Below, one piece after another: positions 50,629 through 60,111 of a stretch of 64,000 nt of DNA. The notes under the pieces were generated by a model that had not been told where the DNA came from, searched no databases, and worked only from the letters and a program-made list of their open reading frames with translations. The stretch is from NCBI RefSeq assembly GCF_900098745.1, contig NZ_FQTT01000001.1, positions 310,001 through 374,000 on the forward strand. Direction: 5' to 3'. The position numbers were made by a program, and so were the translations under genes. Every line of letters begins with the position of its first letter. Position 1 is the stretch's first letter. This DNA is from Actinomyces glycerinitolerans. GTDB lineage: Bacteria; Actinomycetota; Actinomycetes; Actinomycetales; Actinomycetaceae.

Positions 50629-51951
50629 TCAGGCCAGGCGGGTGACGTTGGCGTCGAGCGCGGTGAGCTTGCTCATGAAGTGCTCGTACCCGCGGTCGAT
50701 GAGATTCACGCCCTCCACGCGGCTGGTGCCCTCCGCGGCGAGTGCGGCGATCAGGTGGGAGAAACCACCGCGCAGGTCGGGCACCACGATGTCGGCCCCG
50801 TGCAGGGGGGTGGGCCCGGAGATGACGGCGGAGTGGTAGAAGTTGCGCTGTCCGAAGCGGCAGGCGGTGCCGCCCAGGCACTCGCGGTACACCTGGATGG
50901 TGGCGCCCATCTTGCGCAGGGCGCCGGTGAAGCCGAAGCGGTTCTCGTACACGGTCTCGTGCACGATGGACAGCCCCTCCGCCTGGGTCAGGGCGACGAC
51001 GAGCGGCTGCTGCCAGTCGGTCATGAAGCCGGGGTGAACGTTGGTCTCCACCACGATGCTCTTCAGGTCGCCGCCCGGGTGGTAGAAGCGGATGCCGTCG
51101 TCGCGCACGTCGAAGGCGCCACCGACCTTGCGGAAGATGTTCAGGAAGGTGGTCATGTCGCTCTGGCGGGCGCCGTGGACGAACACGTCGCCGTGGGTGG
51201 CCAGGGCGGCCGCAGCCCAGGAGGCGGTCTCGATGCGGTCGGGCAGGGCGCGGTGGTTGTAACCGACCAGCTCGTCCACGCCCTCGACGTGGATCGTGCG
51301 GTCGGTGTCCACGGAGATGATGGCGCCCATCTTCTGCAGCACGTCCACCAAGTCCATGATCTCCGGCTCGACGGCGGCGCCACGCAGCTCCGTCAGGCCC
51401 TCGGCGCGCACGGCCGTGAGCAGCGTCTGCTCGGTGGCGCCAACGGAGGGGTAGGGCAGCTCGATGACGGTGCCGTGCAGCCCATCGGGGGCGGTCAGAC
51501 GGATGCCCTGGGGCTGCTTGTCCACGATCGCGCCGAAGCCGCGCAGGATGTCCAGGTGGAAGTCGATGGGGCGGTCACCGATGCGGCAGCCGCCCAGGTC
51601 GGGGATGAAGGCCTCACCGAGTCGGTGCAGCAGCGGCCCGCAGAACAGGATCGGGATGCGGGAGGAGCCGGCGTGGGCGTCGATGTCGGCCATGTGGGCG
51701 CTCTCGACGCTGGAGGGGTCCAGGCGCAGGATGCCCTCGGCCTGGTCGTAGTCGACGCTCACCCCGTGCAGGGACAGCAGCCCGGAGACGACGTCGACGT
51801 CGCGGATGAGCGGCACGTTGTGCAGCACCGACGGCGTGGTGCCCAGGAGGGCGGCGACCATCGCCTTGGGGACGAGGTTCTTGGCGCCCCGGACGGTGAT
51901 TTCACCGCTGAGCGGGCGCCCGCCCTCGACCTGAAGCAGACCGTCGACCAT
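50629..51951 (-). CDS. murA: UDP-N-acetylglucosamine 1-carboxyvinyltransferase
   Basis: 440 aa from ATG 51951 with GGAGG five bases upstream; the longer frame to 52005 is unlikely. EPSP-synthase fold with AKNLVPKAMVAALL and catalytic Cys 122 (LGGCRIGDRPIDFH). The Cys implies fosfomycin sensitivity at the target level (family knowledge). It performs the first committed step of peptidoglycan synthesis. Confidence 0.95.
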   Translation of the reverse strand: MVDGLLQVEGGRPLSGEITVRGAKNLVPKAMVAALLGTTPSVLHNVPLIRDVDVVSGLLSLHGVSVDYDQAEGILRLDPSSVESAHMADIDAHAGSSRIPILFCGPLLHRLGEAFIPDLGGCRIGDRPIDFHLDILRGFGAIVDKQPQGIRLTAPDGLHGTVIELPYPSVGATEQTLLTAVRAEGLTELRGAAVEPEIMDLVDVLQKMGAIISVDTDRTIHVEGVDELVGYNHRALPDRIETASWAAAALATHGDVFVHGARQSDMTTFLNIFRKVGGAFDVRDDGIRFYHPGGDLKSIVVETNVHPGFMTDWQQPLVVALTQAEGLSIVHETVYENRFGFTGALRKMGATIQVYRECLGGTACRFGQRNFYHSAVISGPTPLHGADIVVPDLRGGFSHLIAALAAEGTSRVEGVNLIDRGYEHFMSKLTALDANVTRLA

Positions 51952-52156
51952 GCGTACCTCCGAGTGTTCGCGTGAAGATCGGGCGCCGCGGGGATACGGC
52001 GTCACCCGCGCCGGACGCGGGTGACCTCAGCATAGGCGGACCCGGCAGGAACGGAAGATGCCGCGGCCCGCTCACAGCGAACGGTGACGTGTCCTTCAAC
52101 TCACCGGTGTGGCGGACCGTATGCGGCCCGACGACGACGGGCGCGAGCCCGGCCGA

Positions 52157-52178
52157 CGGCCCGGTTCCCAGCGGGCCG
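52157..52178. terminator. Hairpin after leuD
   Basis: CGGCCCG, 8-nt loop, CGGGCCG in the 292-bp gap between leuD and murA. It is a perfect 7-bp stem without a T run, a possible end of the leuCD transcript. The rest of the gap (51952-52156) has no gene; it must contain the murA promoter. Confidence 0.35.
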
Positions 52179-52243
52179 GGGCGGCGACGACGGGGCCGCT
52201 CCGCCGCGGGAGGCGGCAGGCGGGCCCAGCGTCGTCCGAGAAG

Positions 52244-52897
52244 TCAGGGGCGGGGCATGTCCGCGGAGTGGGCGGGCACGACCGTGGCGGGCGGCTCGTG
52301 GCGGGCGGGCAGGGTCCGCGGCTTGTAGGCGGGCCGGGCGTCCTCATAGGCGCTGATGGCGTCCTCGTGGGTGAGGGTCAGCGAGATGTCGTCCAGGCCT
52401 TCCATGAGAGTCCAGCGCACGTAGTCGTCGATCTGGAAGACGGTGCGGAAGGAGCCCGCCTCGACGGTGCGCTGCTCCAGGTCCACGGTGATCTCGGTGC
52501 CGGGCTCGGTCTCCAGGATCTTCCACAGCTGCTCGGCATCCTCCTGGCTGATGACACCGGCCACCAGCCCCTGCTTGCCGGCGTTGCCGCGGAAGATGTC
52601 GGCGAAGCGGGGGGCGAGCACCACCTTGAAGCCGTAGTCCTTCAGCGCCCACACCGCGTGCTCGCGGGAGGAGCCGGTGCCGAAGTCGGGGCCGGCCACC
52701 AGCACGCTGGCGTGCTTGTAGGCGTCCTGGTTGAGGATGAAGTCGGCCTCATTCGCCCGCCAGGAGGCGAACAGGGCGTCCTCGAAGCCGGTGCGGGTGA
52801 TGCGCTTGAGGTAGACGGCGGGGATGATCTGGTCGGTGTCGACGGCGCTGCGGCGCAGCGGGGCGCCGATGCCGGTGTGGCGGATGAACTTCTCCAT
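52244..52897 (-). CDS. leuD: 3-isopropylmalate dehydratase small subunit
   Basis: 217 aa. Swivelling domain with [31 protein letters not shown] and SFADIF-like [17 protein letters not shown]. With LeuC it isomerises 2- to 3-isopropylmalate in leucine synthesis. The gap to leuC is 43 bp. The C-terminal tail is about 15 residues longer than in E. coli. Confidence 0.96.
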   Translation of the reverse strand: MEKFIRHTGIGAPLRRSAVDTDQIIPAVYLKRITRTGFEDALFASWRANEADFILNQDAYKHASVLVAGPDFGTGSSREHAVWALKDYGFKVVLAPRFADIFRGNAGKQGLVAGVISQEDAEQLWKILETEPGTEITVDLEQRTVEAGSFRTVFQIDDYVRWTLMEGLDDISLTLTHEDAISAYEDARPAYKPRTLPARHEPPATVVPAHSADMPRP

Positions 52898-52940
52898 GGG
52901 TGGCTTCCTTCTCGGACTGGCGGCGGACGGCGCGGGCGAC

Positions 52941-54356
52941 TCAGGCGGCGAGCACCGGCAGGTCCGCGGGGGTGGACAGGGTGCCGCGCACGGCGGTGGC
53001 GGCGGCGACGACGGGCGAGACCAGGTGGGTGCGCCCGCCCTTGCCCTGGCGGCCCTCGAAGTTGCGGTTGGAGGTGGAGGCGGAGCGCTCCCCGGGCGAG
53101 AGCTGGTCGGGGTTCATGCCCAGGCACATGGAGCAGCCGGCGTTGCGCCACTCGGCGCCGAAGTCCTTGAACACCTGATCCAGGCCCTCGGCCTCGGCCT
53201 GCAACCGAATACGGGCGGAGGCCGGCACCACCAGCATGCGCAGGCCGGGCGCCTTGGTGCGGCCCTTGATGACGGCGGCGGCGGCGCGCAGGTCCTCGAT
53301 GCGACCGTTGGTGCACGAACCCAGGAAGACGGTGTCGACCTTGATGTCGCGCAGCGGGGTGCCGGGCTTGAGATCCATGTACTCCAGGGCGCGCTCGGCG
53401 GCGCGGCGGCCGGTCTCGTCCGCGATGTCCTCGGGGTTGGGGACGGCGCCGGAGATGGGCAGGCCCTGTCCCGGGTTGGTGCCCCAGGTGACGTAGGGCT
53501 CGATGTCGGCGGCCTGCAGGACGACCTCGGTGTCGAAGACGGCGTCGTCGTCGGTGCGCAGCGAGCGCCAGTAGGCGACGGCGTCATCCCAGTCCTCGCC
53601 CTGGGGGGCGTGCGGGCGACCCTCCAGGTAGGCGAAGGTGGTCTCGTCGGGGGCGATCATGCCGGCGCGGGCGCCGGCCTCGATGCTCATGTTGCAGATG
53701 GTCATGCGGGCCTCCATCGACAGCTGCTCGATGGCGCGGCCGCGGTACTCGATGACGTGCCCCTGGGCGCCATTGGTGCCGATCTTGGCGATGATGGCCA
53801 GGATGATGTCCTTGGCGCCGCTGCCTGCGGGCAGGTCGCCGTCGATGAGCACGCTCATGGTCTTGAAGGGGGCCACGGGCAGGGTCTGGGTGGCCAGCAC
53901 GTGCTCGACCTGGCTGGTGCCGATGCCGAAGGCGAGCGCCCCGAAGGCGCCGTGGGTGGAGGTGTGGGAGTCGCCGCATACGACGGTCATGCCCGGCTGG
54001 GTCAGGCCCAGCTGCGGGCCGACGGCGTGGACGATGCCCTGGTCGGCATCGCCGAGGGAGTGCAGGCGCACCCCGAACTCGGCGCAGTTGGCGCGCAGGG
54101 TCTCGATCTGGGTGCGGGAGGTGACGTCCGCGATGGGCAGGTCGATGTCGAGGGTGGGGGTGTTGTGGTCCTCGGTGGCCAGGGTCAGGTCGGGGCGGCG
54201 GACCTTGCGGCCGGCCAGGCGCAGTCCCTCGAAGGCCTGCGGGCTGGTGACCTCGTGGACGAGGTGCAGGTCAATGTAGAGCAGATCCGGGGCTCCGTCG
54301 GTGCCGGGGGCGACGACGTGGTCGCGCCACACCTTCTGTGCCAGGGTCATTCCCAT
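52941..54356 (-). CDS. leuC: 3-isopropylmalate dehydratase large subunit
   Basis: 471 aa from ATG 54356 (GGAAG seven bases upstream). Aconitase-type [4Fe-4S] ligands: [12 protein letters not shown] and [13 protein letters not shown]. Substrate loop [20 protein letters not shown]. It is divergent from iclR across a 132-bp control region, the standard actinobacterial layout. Confidence 0.96.
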   Translation of the reverse strand: MGMTLAQKVWRDHVVAPGTDGAPDLLYIDLHLVHEVTSPQAFEGLRLAGRKVRRPDLTLATEDHNTPTLDIDLPIADVTSRTQIETLRANCAEFGVRLHSLGDADQGIVHAVGPQLGLTQPGMTVVCGDSHTSTHGAFGALAFGIGTSQVEHVLATQTLPVAPFKTMSVLIDGDLPAGSGAKDIILAIIAKIGTNGAQGHVIEYRGRAIEQLSMEARMTICNMSIEAGARAGMIAPDETTFAYLEGRPHAPQGEDWDDAVAYWRSLRTDDDAVFDTEVVLQAADIEPYVTWGTNPGQGLPISGAVPNPEDIADETGRRAAERALEYMDLKPGTPLRDIKVDTVFLGSCTNGRIEDLRAAAAVIKGRTKAPGLRMLVVPASARIRLQAEAEGLDQVFKDFGAEWRNAGCSMCLGMNPDQLSPGERSASTSNRNFEGRQGKGGRTHLVSPVVAAATAVRGTLSTPADLPVLAA

Positions 54357-54488
54357 CGCTGCACTTCCTTTCCTAAAGGGGCCGTTCGGCCCGGAGCCGC
54401 CCGCATTTGCGGAACCGGCAAACTCCGGGCCGTTTTTCTGACTCCACGCTACTTGAAGTCTCACCACTCGGAATGGCAGTATCAGATT
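54357..54488. promoter_or_regulatory. leuC-iclR divergent control region
   Basis: Three elements. ACTTGAAGT (54451-54459) is a perfect odd palindrome in the middle of the promoter area and a likely LeuR/NdgR operator (inference). On the plus strand, a 10-bp stem (CGGCCCGGAG at 54387 with CTCCGGGCCG at 54423) is followed by TTTTT, an intrinsic-terminator shape facing iclR. A small hairpin GGGCCG-TT-CGGCCC (54379-54392) overlaps its left arm, so the two cannot form together. Confidence 0.6.
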
Positions 54489-55229
54489 ATGGACACTCTG
54501 GGTGACATCGAAAGCGGCAGCGGGGTTGGCGTCATCGACAAGGCCGCGCTGGTCATGAGCGCCCTCGAGGCGGGCCCGGCCACGCTGGCGCAGCTGGTCA
54601 CCACCACCCACCTCGCCCGCCCGACGGCGCATCGCATCGCCGTGGCACTGGAGTTCCACCGCCTGCTGGCTCGCGACGCCCAGGGCCGGTTCATTCTGGG
54701 GCCGCGCCTGAACGAGCTCGCCTCCGCCGCCGGGGAGGACCACCTGCTGGCCGCCGCCGGCCCGGTGCTGGCGGCCCTGCGGGACAAGACGCACGAGTCC
54801 GCACAGCTGTACCGGCGCCAGGGGGACGTGCGCGTGTGCGTGGCCAACGCCGAGCGTCCCATCGGGCTGCGCGACTCGATTCCGGTGGGGGCAACCATGT
54901 CCATGCAGGGCGGCTCCGGCGCGCAGGTGCTGCTGGCCTGGGAGGAGCCCGACCGGCTGCACCGCGGCCTGGTGGGCGCCCGCTTCAACGCCACCATGCT
55001 GTCCGCGGTTAGGCGGCGCGGATGGGCCCAGTCCGTCGGCGAGCGCGAGCCGGGGGTGGCCAGTGTGTCGGCGCCGGTGCGCGGTGCCAGCGGCAAGGTG
55101 GTAGCGGCCGTATCCATCTCGGGGCCGATCGAACGCATGGGCCGTCAGCCCGGGCGCGTGCACGGCCCGGTGGTGGCCGCCGCCGCGCGCCGCCTGTCGG
55201 AGGTTCTGCGCAACAACGACGAGGGCTGA
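54489..55229 (+). CDS. IclR-family regulator, LeuR/NdgR/LtbR-like
   Basis: 246 aa from ATG 54489. N-terminal winged HTH ([20 protein letters not shown] then [19 protein letters not shown]) and C-terminal effector domain with [25 protein letters not shown]. Its divergence from leuCD is the conserved arrangement of actinobacterial regulators of leucine synthesis (Corynebacterium LtbR, Streptomyces NdgR). It probably represses leuCD and itself. Confidence 0.9.
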   Translation: MDTLGDIESGSGVGVIDKAALVMSALEAGPATLAQLVTTTHLARPTAHRIAVALEFHRLLARDAQGRFILGPRLNELASAAGEDHLLAAAGPVLAALRDKTHESAQLYRRQGDVRVCVANAERPIGLRDSIPVGATMSMQGGSGAQVLLAWEEPDRLHRGLVGARFNATMLSAVRRRGWAQSVGEREPGVASVSAPVRGASGKVVAAVSISGPIERMGRQPGRVHGPVVAAAARRLSEVLRNNDEG

Positions 55230-55261
55230 ACCTCTCCCCCGCTCACCCGTACACTCGCCCC

Positions 55262-56401
55262 ATGCGTCGGACCCTGCTCGTCACCAATGACTTCCCGCCC
55301 GTCGTCGGCGGCATCCAGTCCTACCTGGACGACTACACCCGGCGCCTGCCCGCCGCGGACCTGACCGTTCTGGCTTCCACCCCGCCCGAAGGCCCCGACG
55401 CCGCCGCGGCCTTCGACCACGAAGCCGCCTTCGACGTCGTGCGCATGCCCACCCACGTGCTGCTGCCGACTCCGGACGTGCGCCGGCGCATGCAACAGCT
55501 CATCCGTGAGCGCGACATCGAGACCGTCTGGTTCGGAGCCGCCGCCCCGCTCGGCCTGCTGGGCCGCGCCGCCAAGGAGGCCGGTGCCACCCGGGTCATC
55601 GCCACCACCCACGGGCACGAGGTCGGCTGGGGCATGGTGCTCGGGGCCCGCCAGGCCCTGCGCCGCATCTTCCGCGACGCCGACGTCATCACCTACATAT
55701 CCGACTACACGCTCGGCGAGCTGCGACCGCATATGCCCGCGGATCAGGAGGTGCTGCGCCTGCCCAGCGGCATCGACGTCGACCGCTTCCACCCGGACCC
55801 CGAGGCGCGCGCCGCGCTGCGCGCCCGGTACCGGTTGGGCGAGGCACCCACCGCCGTGTGCGTTTCCCGACTGGTCGCCCGCAAGGGGCAGGACGCGTTG
55901 ATCTCCGCCTGGCCGCGGGTGGTGGAGCAGGTTCCGGACGCCCGGCTCGTCGTCGTCGGTTGGGGGCCTTATGCGAAGAAACTGGCCCTGTTGCGTCGCT
56001 CCTCCTCCGTGCGCGAGTCGATCATCCTGACCGGCAAGGTCCCCTATGAGGAGCTGCCCGGACATGTGGCCATGGGCGATGTCTTTGCCATGCCCTGCCG
56101 CACACGCGGGGGCGGACTCGATGTCGAGGGGCTCGGAATCGTCTTTCTTGAGGCCTCGGCCGCCGGCCGGCCGGTGATCGCCGGGACCAGCGGCGGGGCG
56201 CCCGAGACGGTTGCGGAGGGCGTGACCGGCAACGTCGTCGACGGCCGGGATGAGGATGCGCTTGTGTCCGCCCTGGTGCGCCAGTTGACCGACCCCGAAC
56301 TGCGCGCGCGCATGGGGGAAGCCGGACGCGCCCTCATGGTCGAGAAATGGACCTGGCCCGGATTGGTCGAGAGCCTCGTGCAGGCGATCGACGCCCGGTA
56401 G
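55262..56401 (+). CDS. pimB: GT4 mannosyltransferase, PimB type
   Basis: 379 aa from ATG 55262. N-terminus [18 protein letters not shown] and the loop [20 protein letters not shown] are hallmarks of PimB', which adds the second mannose to phosphatidylinositol mannoside using GDP-mannose. A nearby relative, MgtA-like, is possible. It follows iclR by 32 bp, perhaps with read-through. It implies PIM or related glycolipids in the envelope. Confidence 0.85.
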   Translation: MRRTLLVTNDFPPVVGGIQSYLDDYTRRLPAADLTVLASTPPEGPDAAAAFDHEAAFDVVRMPTHVLLPTPDVRRRMQQLIRERDIETVWFGAAAPLGLLGRAAKEAGATRVIATTHGHEVGWGMVLGARQALRRIFRDADVITYISDYTLGELRPHMPADQEVLRLPSGIDVDRFHPDPEARAALRARYRLGEAPTAVCVSRLVARKGQDALISAWPRVVEQVPDARLVVVGWGPYAKKLALLRRSSSVRESIILTGKVPYEELPGHVAMGDVFAMPCRTRGGGLDVEGLGIVFLEASAAGRPVIAGTSGGAPETVAEGVTGNVVDGRDEDALVSALVRQLTDPELRARMGEAGRALMVEKWTWPGLVESLVQAIDAR

Positions 56402-56412
56402 GGCGTTCGGCC

Positions 56413-56904
56413 TCAGTGGTTGTCAGGGCCGACCTCGGCGGCCGGGGCGGGAGTGGAGGCGTGGGAGGCGCGCAGGTCGGCGATCGCGGCCTCGAAGTCG
56501 TCTAGGGAGTTGAAGTCGGAGTAGACGGAGGCGAAGCGCAGGTAGGCGACCTCGTCGAGTTCACGCAGCGGCTCGAGGATCGCCAGCCCCACCTCGTGGG
56601 AGTCGACGATGGCGTGTCCCTTGCCGCGCACCGTCTCCTCAACCCTGTGGGCCAGCAACGCCAGCTGGTCGTCGGAAACCGGACGGCCCTGGCAGGCGCG
56701 GCGCACACCGTTGATCACCTTGTCACGCGAGAACGGCTCGGTGGCGCCGGAGCGCTTGCGCACCGACAGGCTGGCCGCCTCGATCGTGGTGAAGCGCCGC
56801 CCGCATTTGGTGCACTGGCGGCGACGGCGGATTGAAGTGCCGTCATCCGACGTGCGTGAGTCGACTACGCGCGACCCACTGTGCTGGCAGAAAGGACAGC
56901 GCAC
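56413..56904 (-). CDS. nrdR: Transcriptional repressor NrdR
   Basis: 163 aa from GTG 56904, giving the standard MRCPFC start with GGAGG eight bases upstream; GTG 56913 abuts the Shine-Dalgarno. Zinc ribbon ([15 protein letters not shown] and [10 protein letters not shown]) and ATP-cone (about 50-140). It represses ribonucleotide reductase genes when dATP is high. No nrd gene is in the window. Confidence 0.96.
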   Translation of the reverse strand: MRCPFCQHSGSRVVDSRTSDDGTSIRRRRQCTKCGRRFTTIEAASLSVRKRSGATEPFSRDKVINGVRRACQGRPVSDDQLALLAHRVEETVRGKGHAIVDSHEVGLAILEPLRELDEVAYLRFASVYSDFNSLDDFEAAIADLRASHASTPAPAAEVGPDNH

Positions 56905-57017
56905 GCCGACCACCTCCGGTTCTCCGCAATGTGCGTACGGTTCGGAGGTTATGCTTCCGGCGCGCGGATCCGCAAGCGTTTTACCGGGCGCGAGCCCGTC
57001 GAACGTGCAGGAGCGGC

Positions 57018-57836
57018 TCAGCCGGCCGGGACGATGAGCGTCTGTCCGGGCTGCAGGGTGGAACTGGTCAGCCCGTTGAGATCGACGATCTGCGCCATGA
57101 CCTCGTTGACGTCACCGGCGCCGGTGGCCACGGCGACATCCCACAGGGACTGGCCGGACTGGACGGTGGCGGTGGTGGTCTGCGCCGGGGCGGTGCTGAA
57201 GCCGGAGACGACGATGCCGCCGGCCACCACCAGGACCGCCGCCAGCACCAGGGCGCCGACGACGAGCAGGCGACGTACAGCCACGGGCAGGGCCGCGCGC
57301 TCGGCCGACCGCTTAGCGGCCACCTGCTGCGCGGGCCGGCGTTCCTCCCCGCGCTGTACCGCCGCAGTCGGCACTGCACGACGCCCGGCCGGAGCCGGTA
57401 CCACCCGGGTCCGAGCCGGCACCTGCGCCGACGTCGCGCGAGACCGCGCAGCCGGTGCCGGAGCCTGCGACTGTAGGGCATCCGCCTGCGGAGCCGACGC
57501 CGCGCGCCCGAGCCGCGCACGGCTGCGCGAGCGCACGGCCGGGTGAGTGGGAGCCAGCTCCTCCAGGGACTGCCGCCGACGCCGCGGAGCAACCGGACGC
57601 CGCATCACCTCCGGCGGCGCAGCGACGCGAGGCGACCCCGACGTCGCCTCGGGGTCGGCCTCGACGCCGCCGGTGACCAGACGCAGCCGCGGACGGGGCG
57701 CGGGGACGCCTTCGGGTTCGGTGGAACGTGCGGCACTGTCGGTGGCAGCGCCGACCGCAAACAGCCTCGAGCCGTGGTGATCCTCGGCAGAAACCAGCCG
57801 GAGACGCGGCGGCACTGGGGCGGCGAGAGCACTCAT
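57018..57836 (-). CDS. LysM membrane protein, SOS-linked
   Basis: 272 aa, with AGGAGG six bases before ATG 57836. A basic, Pro/Ala-rich cytoplasmic part (1-185) is followed by one membrane helix (about 190-215, [20 protein letters not shown]) and a C-terminal LysM domain (about 222-272, [20 protein letters not shown] and [12 protein letters not shown]). Its promoter carries a LexA box shared with divergent lexA. By context it resembles YneA/DivS-type SOS division inhibitors; that role is inferred. Confidence 0.85.
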   Translation of the reverse strand: MSALAAPVPPRLRLVSAEDHHGSRLFAVGAATDSAARSTEPEGVPAPRPRLRLVTGGVEADPEATSGSPRVAAPPEVMRRPVAPRRRRQSLEELAPTHPAVRSRSRARLGRAASAPQADALQSQAPAPAARSRATSAQVPARTRVVPAPAGRRAVPTAAVQRGEERRPAQQVAAKRSAERAALPVAVRRLLVVGALVLAAVLVVAGGIVVSGFSTAPAQTTTATVQSGQSLWDVAVATGAGDVNEVMAQIVDLNGLTSSTLQPGQTLIVPAG

Positions 57837-57862
57837 GGAAGCCTCCTAGAACACACGTTCGA

Positions 57863-57876
57863 CGAACGTCTGTTCG
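57863..57876. promoter_or_regulatory. SOS box 1 (LysM gene side)
   Basis: CGAAC-GTCT-GTTCG, a perfect match to the actinobacterial LexA half-sites, 27 bp upstream of the LysM gene. Confidence 0.85.
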
Positions 57877-57915
57877 ATAGATTACCGGTTCACGTCCGAC
57901 ACGTCCAGAGCGTTT

Positions 57916-57931
57916 TCGAACACATGTTTGA
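57916..57931. promoter_or_regulatory. SOS box 2 (lexA side)
   Basis: TCGAACACATGTTTGA, one base from the dyad-symmetric TCGAAC-N4-GTTCGA consensus. It lies 126 bp before the lexA start and 40 bp from box 1, so LexA probably controls both genes. Confidence 0.85.
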
Positions 57932-58056
57932 TCGCCCGGACGATCGGCCGTAGTCTTGACGAGACAAGGCCATCACGGGCCACCGACATGAATTCGGGCT
58001 CCTTAACCGGCACCCGGCCCCGGGCCGCCGGCAGCCCGGGGAGTGAGGGACAGGCG

Positions 58057-58860
58057 ATGAGCGCAACCACCCGCCGGACGGGCCGCCGCGGCACAGACAC
58101 GGCCCCCGCCGCGGCGCCACCCGTTTGCGACGCCGATTCCGCGCTCTCCACCGCCGAGGCCCTGGAGTCCCTGGACGCGCGCGCCCGCGCCGTCTACGAG
58201 TCGGTATGCGAGGCGGTCGCCGCCCACGGCTACCCGCCCTCCATGCGAGAGATCGGCGCCCGAGTCGGCCTGACCAGTCCCTCCTCGGTCAAGCACCAGC
58301 TCGACAAGCTCGAGCGCCTCGGCCTGGTGCGGCGCGACCCCAACCGGCCGCGCGCTCTGGAGGTCGTGGCTCCCGCCGTCGAGCCGGGCTCCGACTCCGG
58401 CGCCTCCGCGCCTGCGCACGCCACCCCGGCCCTGGAGCCGTCACTGCCGGTGCTGCCCGGCGTAGCCGATGGGGAGGCCGTGGCCGTGCCGCTAGTGGGA
58501 CGCATCGCGGCCGGCGCGCCGATCCTGGCCGAGCAGGAGGTCGAGGACGTGCTGGCCCTGCCCCGCCGCCTGACCGGCGACGGCGACCTGTTCATGCTGG
58601 AGGTCCACGGCGACTCCATGATCGACGCGGCCATCTGCGACGGCGACTGGGTGGTCGTGCGCGCCCAGCCGGATGCCGACAACGGCGACGTGGTGGCAGC
58701 GATGGTCGAGGACGTCGACGGCGCCTCCGCCACCGTGAAGGTGCTCTCCCGCAAGGACGGACACCAGTGGCTGCTTCCCCGCAACTCCGATTACGCCCCC
58801 ATTCCGGGCGACGAGGCCACGATCATGGGCAAGGTCGTCACCGTCCTGCGGGCCCTCTGA
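58057..58860 (+). CDS. lexA: LexA repressor
   Basis: 267 aa from ATG 58057, chosen for GAGGGA upstream; a TTG at 57928 would lie inside SOS box 2. HTH near 55-95 ([20 protein letters not shown]), cleavage site Ala 152-Gly 153 ([13 protein letters not shown]), catalytic Ser 187 ([10 protein letters not shown]) and Lys 228 ([11 protein letters not shown]). RecA filaments trigger self-cleavage. Longer than E. coli LexA (202 aa) because of an N-terminal tail and a Pro/Ala linker. Confidence 0.95.
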   Translation: MSATTRRTGRRGTDTAPAAAPPVCDADSALSTAEALESLDARARAVYESVCEAVAAHGYPPSMREIGARVGLTSPSSVKHQLDKLERLGLVRRDPNRPRALEVVAPAVEPGSDSGASAPAHATPALEPSLPVLPGVADGEAVAVPLVGRIAAGAPILAEQEVEDVLALPRRLTGDGDLFMLEVHGDSMIDAAICDGDWVVVRAQPDADNGDVVAAMVEDVDGASATVKVLSRKDGHQWLLPRNSDYAPIPGDEATIMGKVVTVLRAL

Positions 58861-58926
58861 GCGGAAACCCAGGCGGAAACGTGCGCGTGCACGTCGTTCT
58901 GATTTGATCCGCGTAAAGCCATGCAG

Positions 58927-58957
58927 AAGGGGCCGACCCCCGTGGGGCCGGCCCCTT
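58927..58957. terminator. Bidirectional hairpin between lexA and ldh
   Basis: AAGGGGCCG and CGGCCCCTT enclose a GC-rich loop that can pair further (ACCCC/GGGGC), 66 bp after lexA and 40 bp from the ldh stop. The T runs are weak in both directions. Confidence 0.7.
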
Positions 58958-58996
58958 CATGCTTGCAGACGACGCTACGGCCGCCGCGACGGGGAC

Positions 58997-60001
58997 TCAG
59001 TAACCGAGCCCGCGAGCCACCTCGCGCAGGCGCTCGGCGGAGGCGGTCAGCCGATCGCGCTCGTCGAGGGTGAGCGGCAGCTCCAGGCGGCGCCCGGCAC
59101 CCTCACGGCCGACGATGGTCGGCACCGCCATGCACACGTCGGAGATGCCGTGCCAGTTGTTCAGCAGCGGAGAGATGGTGAGCACGCGCTGCTCATCGTT
59201 GAGGATGGCCCCGATGATGCGGGAAACCGCCAGGCCGACGGCGTAGTTGGTCGCGCCCTTCCCCTCGATGATGCGGTAGGCGGAACGGACCACGTCGTGG
59301 GCGATGCGGTCGCGCTTCTCCTGATCGAACACCCCGCCGTCCAGGGTCTTGCCCCACTGGGTGATCGGCACGCCACCGATCTCGGTGGAGGACCACAGCG
59401 CCACCTCGGAGTCGCCGTGCTCGCCGGCGATGTAACCGTGGATGTTCTGGGTGGCGGTGCCGGTCTCAAGGGAGACCAGGTAGCGCATGCGCGCCGTGTC
59501 CAGCACGGTGCCGGAGCCGAAGATCTGGTTCTCGGGCAGCCCGGTGATCTTCTTGGAGCAGTAGGTGACAACGTCGACCGGGTTGGCCACCAGCAGGAAG
59601 ATGGCATTGGGGGCAACCTCGACCAGCTTGGGCAGGATCTTCTCCATGATGCCGACGGTCGCGCCGGCGAGCTCGAGGCGGGACTGGCCGGGCTTCTGCT
59701 TAGCACCGGCGGTGATGGCCACGACGTCCGCGTCACGGCAGATCTCCGGGTCGTCCGAACCGGAGACGGCGCCGGCGGAGGTGAACTGAATGCCCTGGGC
59801 GATGTCGAGAGCCTCCGCCTCGACCTTCTCCTTGACGATGTCCTGCAGGACGATCTCGCGGGCGACGCCCTTGGTGACACAGGCGTAGGCGAGCGTGGAA
59901 CCAACCGCGCCGGCACCAATGATGGCGACCTTGGAGGGACGACCGGAGCGGGCCGTCGGGTACGAACCTTGAGCGCTGTTGGTGATGGTGGTGTCTGACA
60001 C
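58997..60001 (-). CDS. ldh: L-lactate dehydrogenase
   Basis: 334 aa from GTG 60001 with GGAGG six bases upstream; a longer frame to 60175 is untranslated leader. NAD site VAIIGAGAVGSTLAYA, ITAGAKQKPGQSRLEL (substrate loop Gln and Arg typical of LDH rather than MDH), ANPVDVVTY and catalytic His in GEHGDSEVALWS. It reduces pyruvate to L-lactate, usually activated by fructose-1,6-bisphosphate. Confidence 0.96.
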   Translation of the reverse strand: MSDTTITNSAQGSYPTARSGRPSKVAIIGAGAVGSTLAYACVTKGVAREIVLQDIVKEKVEAEALDIAQGIQFTSAGAVSGSDDPEICRDADVVAITAGAKQKPGQSRLELAGATVGIMEKILPKLVEVAPNAIFLLVANPVDVVTYCSKKITGLPENQIFGSGTVLDTARMRYLVSLETGTATQNIHGYIAGEHGDSEVALWSSTEIGGVPITQWGKTLDGGVFDQEKRDRIAHDVVRSAYRIIEGKGATNYAVGLAVSRIIGAILNDEQRVLTISPLLNNWHGISDVCMAVPTIVGREGAGRRLELPLTLDERDRLTASAERLREVARGLGY

Positions 60002-60111
60002 TGTGTTCCTCCGAATCTGGACGGTTGTCAGGTTGGTGAGCTGGCCCACCCACGGCCTAGGGTACGCGGTCGATCTCGGCGCCGCACGGGTACCGGAAAA
60101 ATCCCCCGGAT

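Noticed and set aside
52824..54488. Long plus-strand frame extending iclR upstream
   Set aside because: It is antisense to leuC and leuD, which carry iron-sulfur and substrate motifs; the IclR HTH begins only after ATG 54489.
57928..58056. TTG 57928 as the lexA start
   Set aside because: It lies inside SOS box 2 and adds a non-conserved tail; ATG 58057 has a Shine-Dalgarno.
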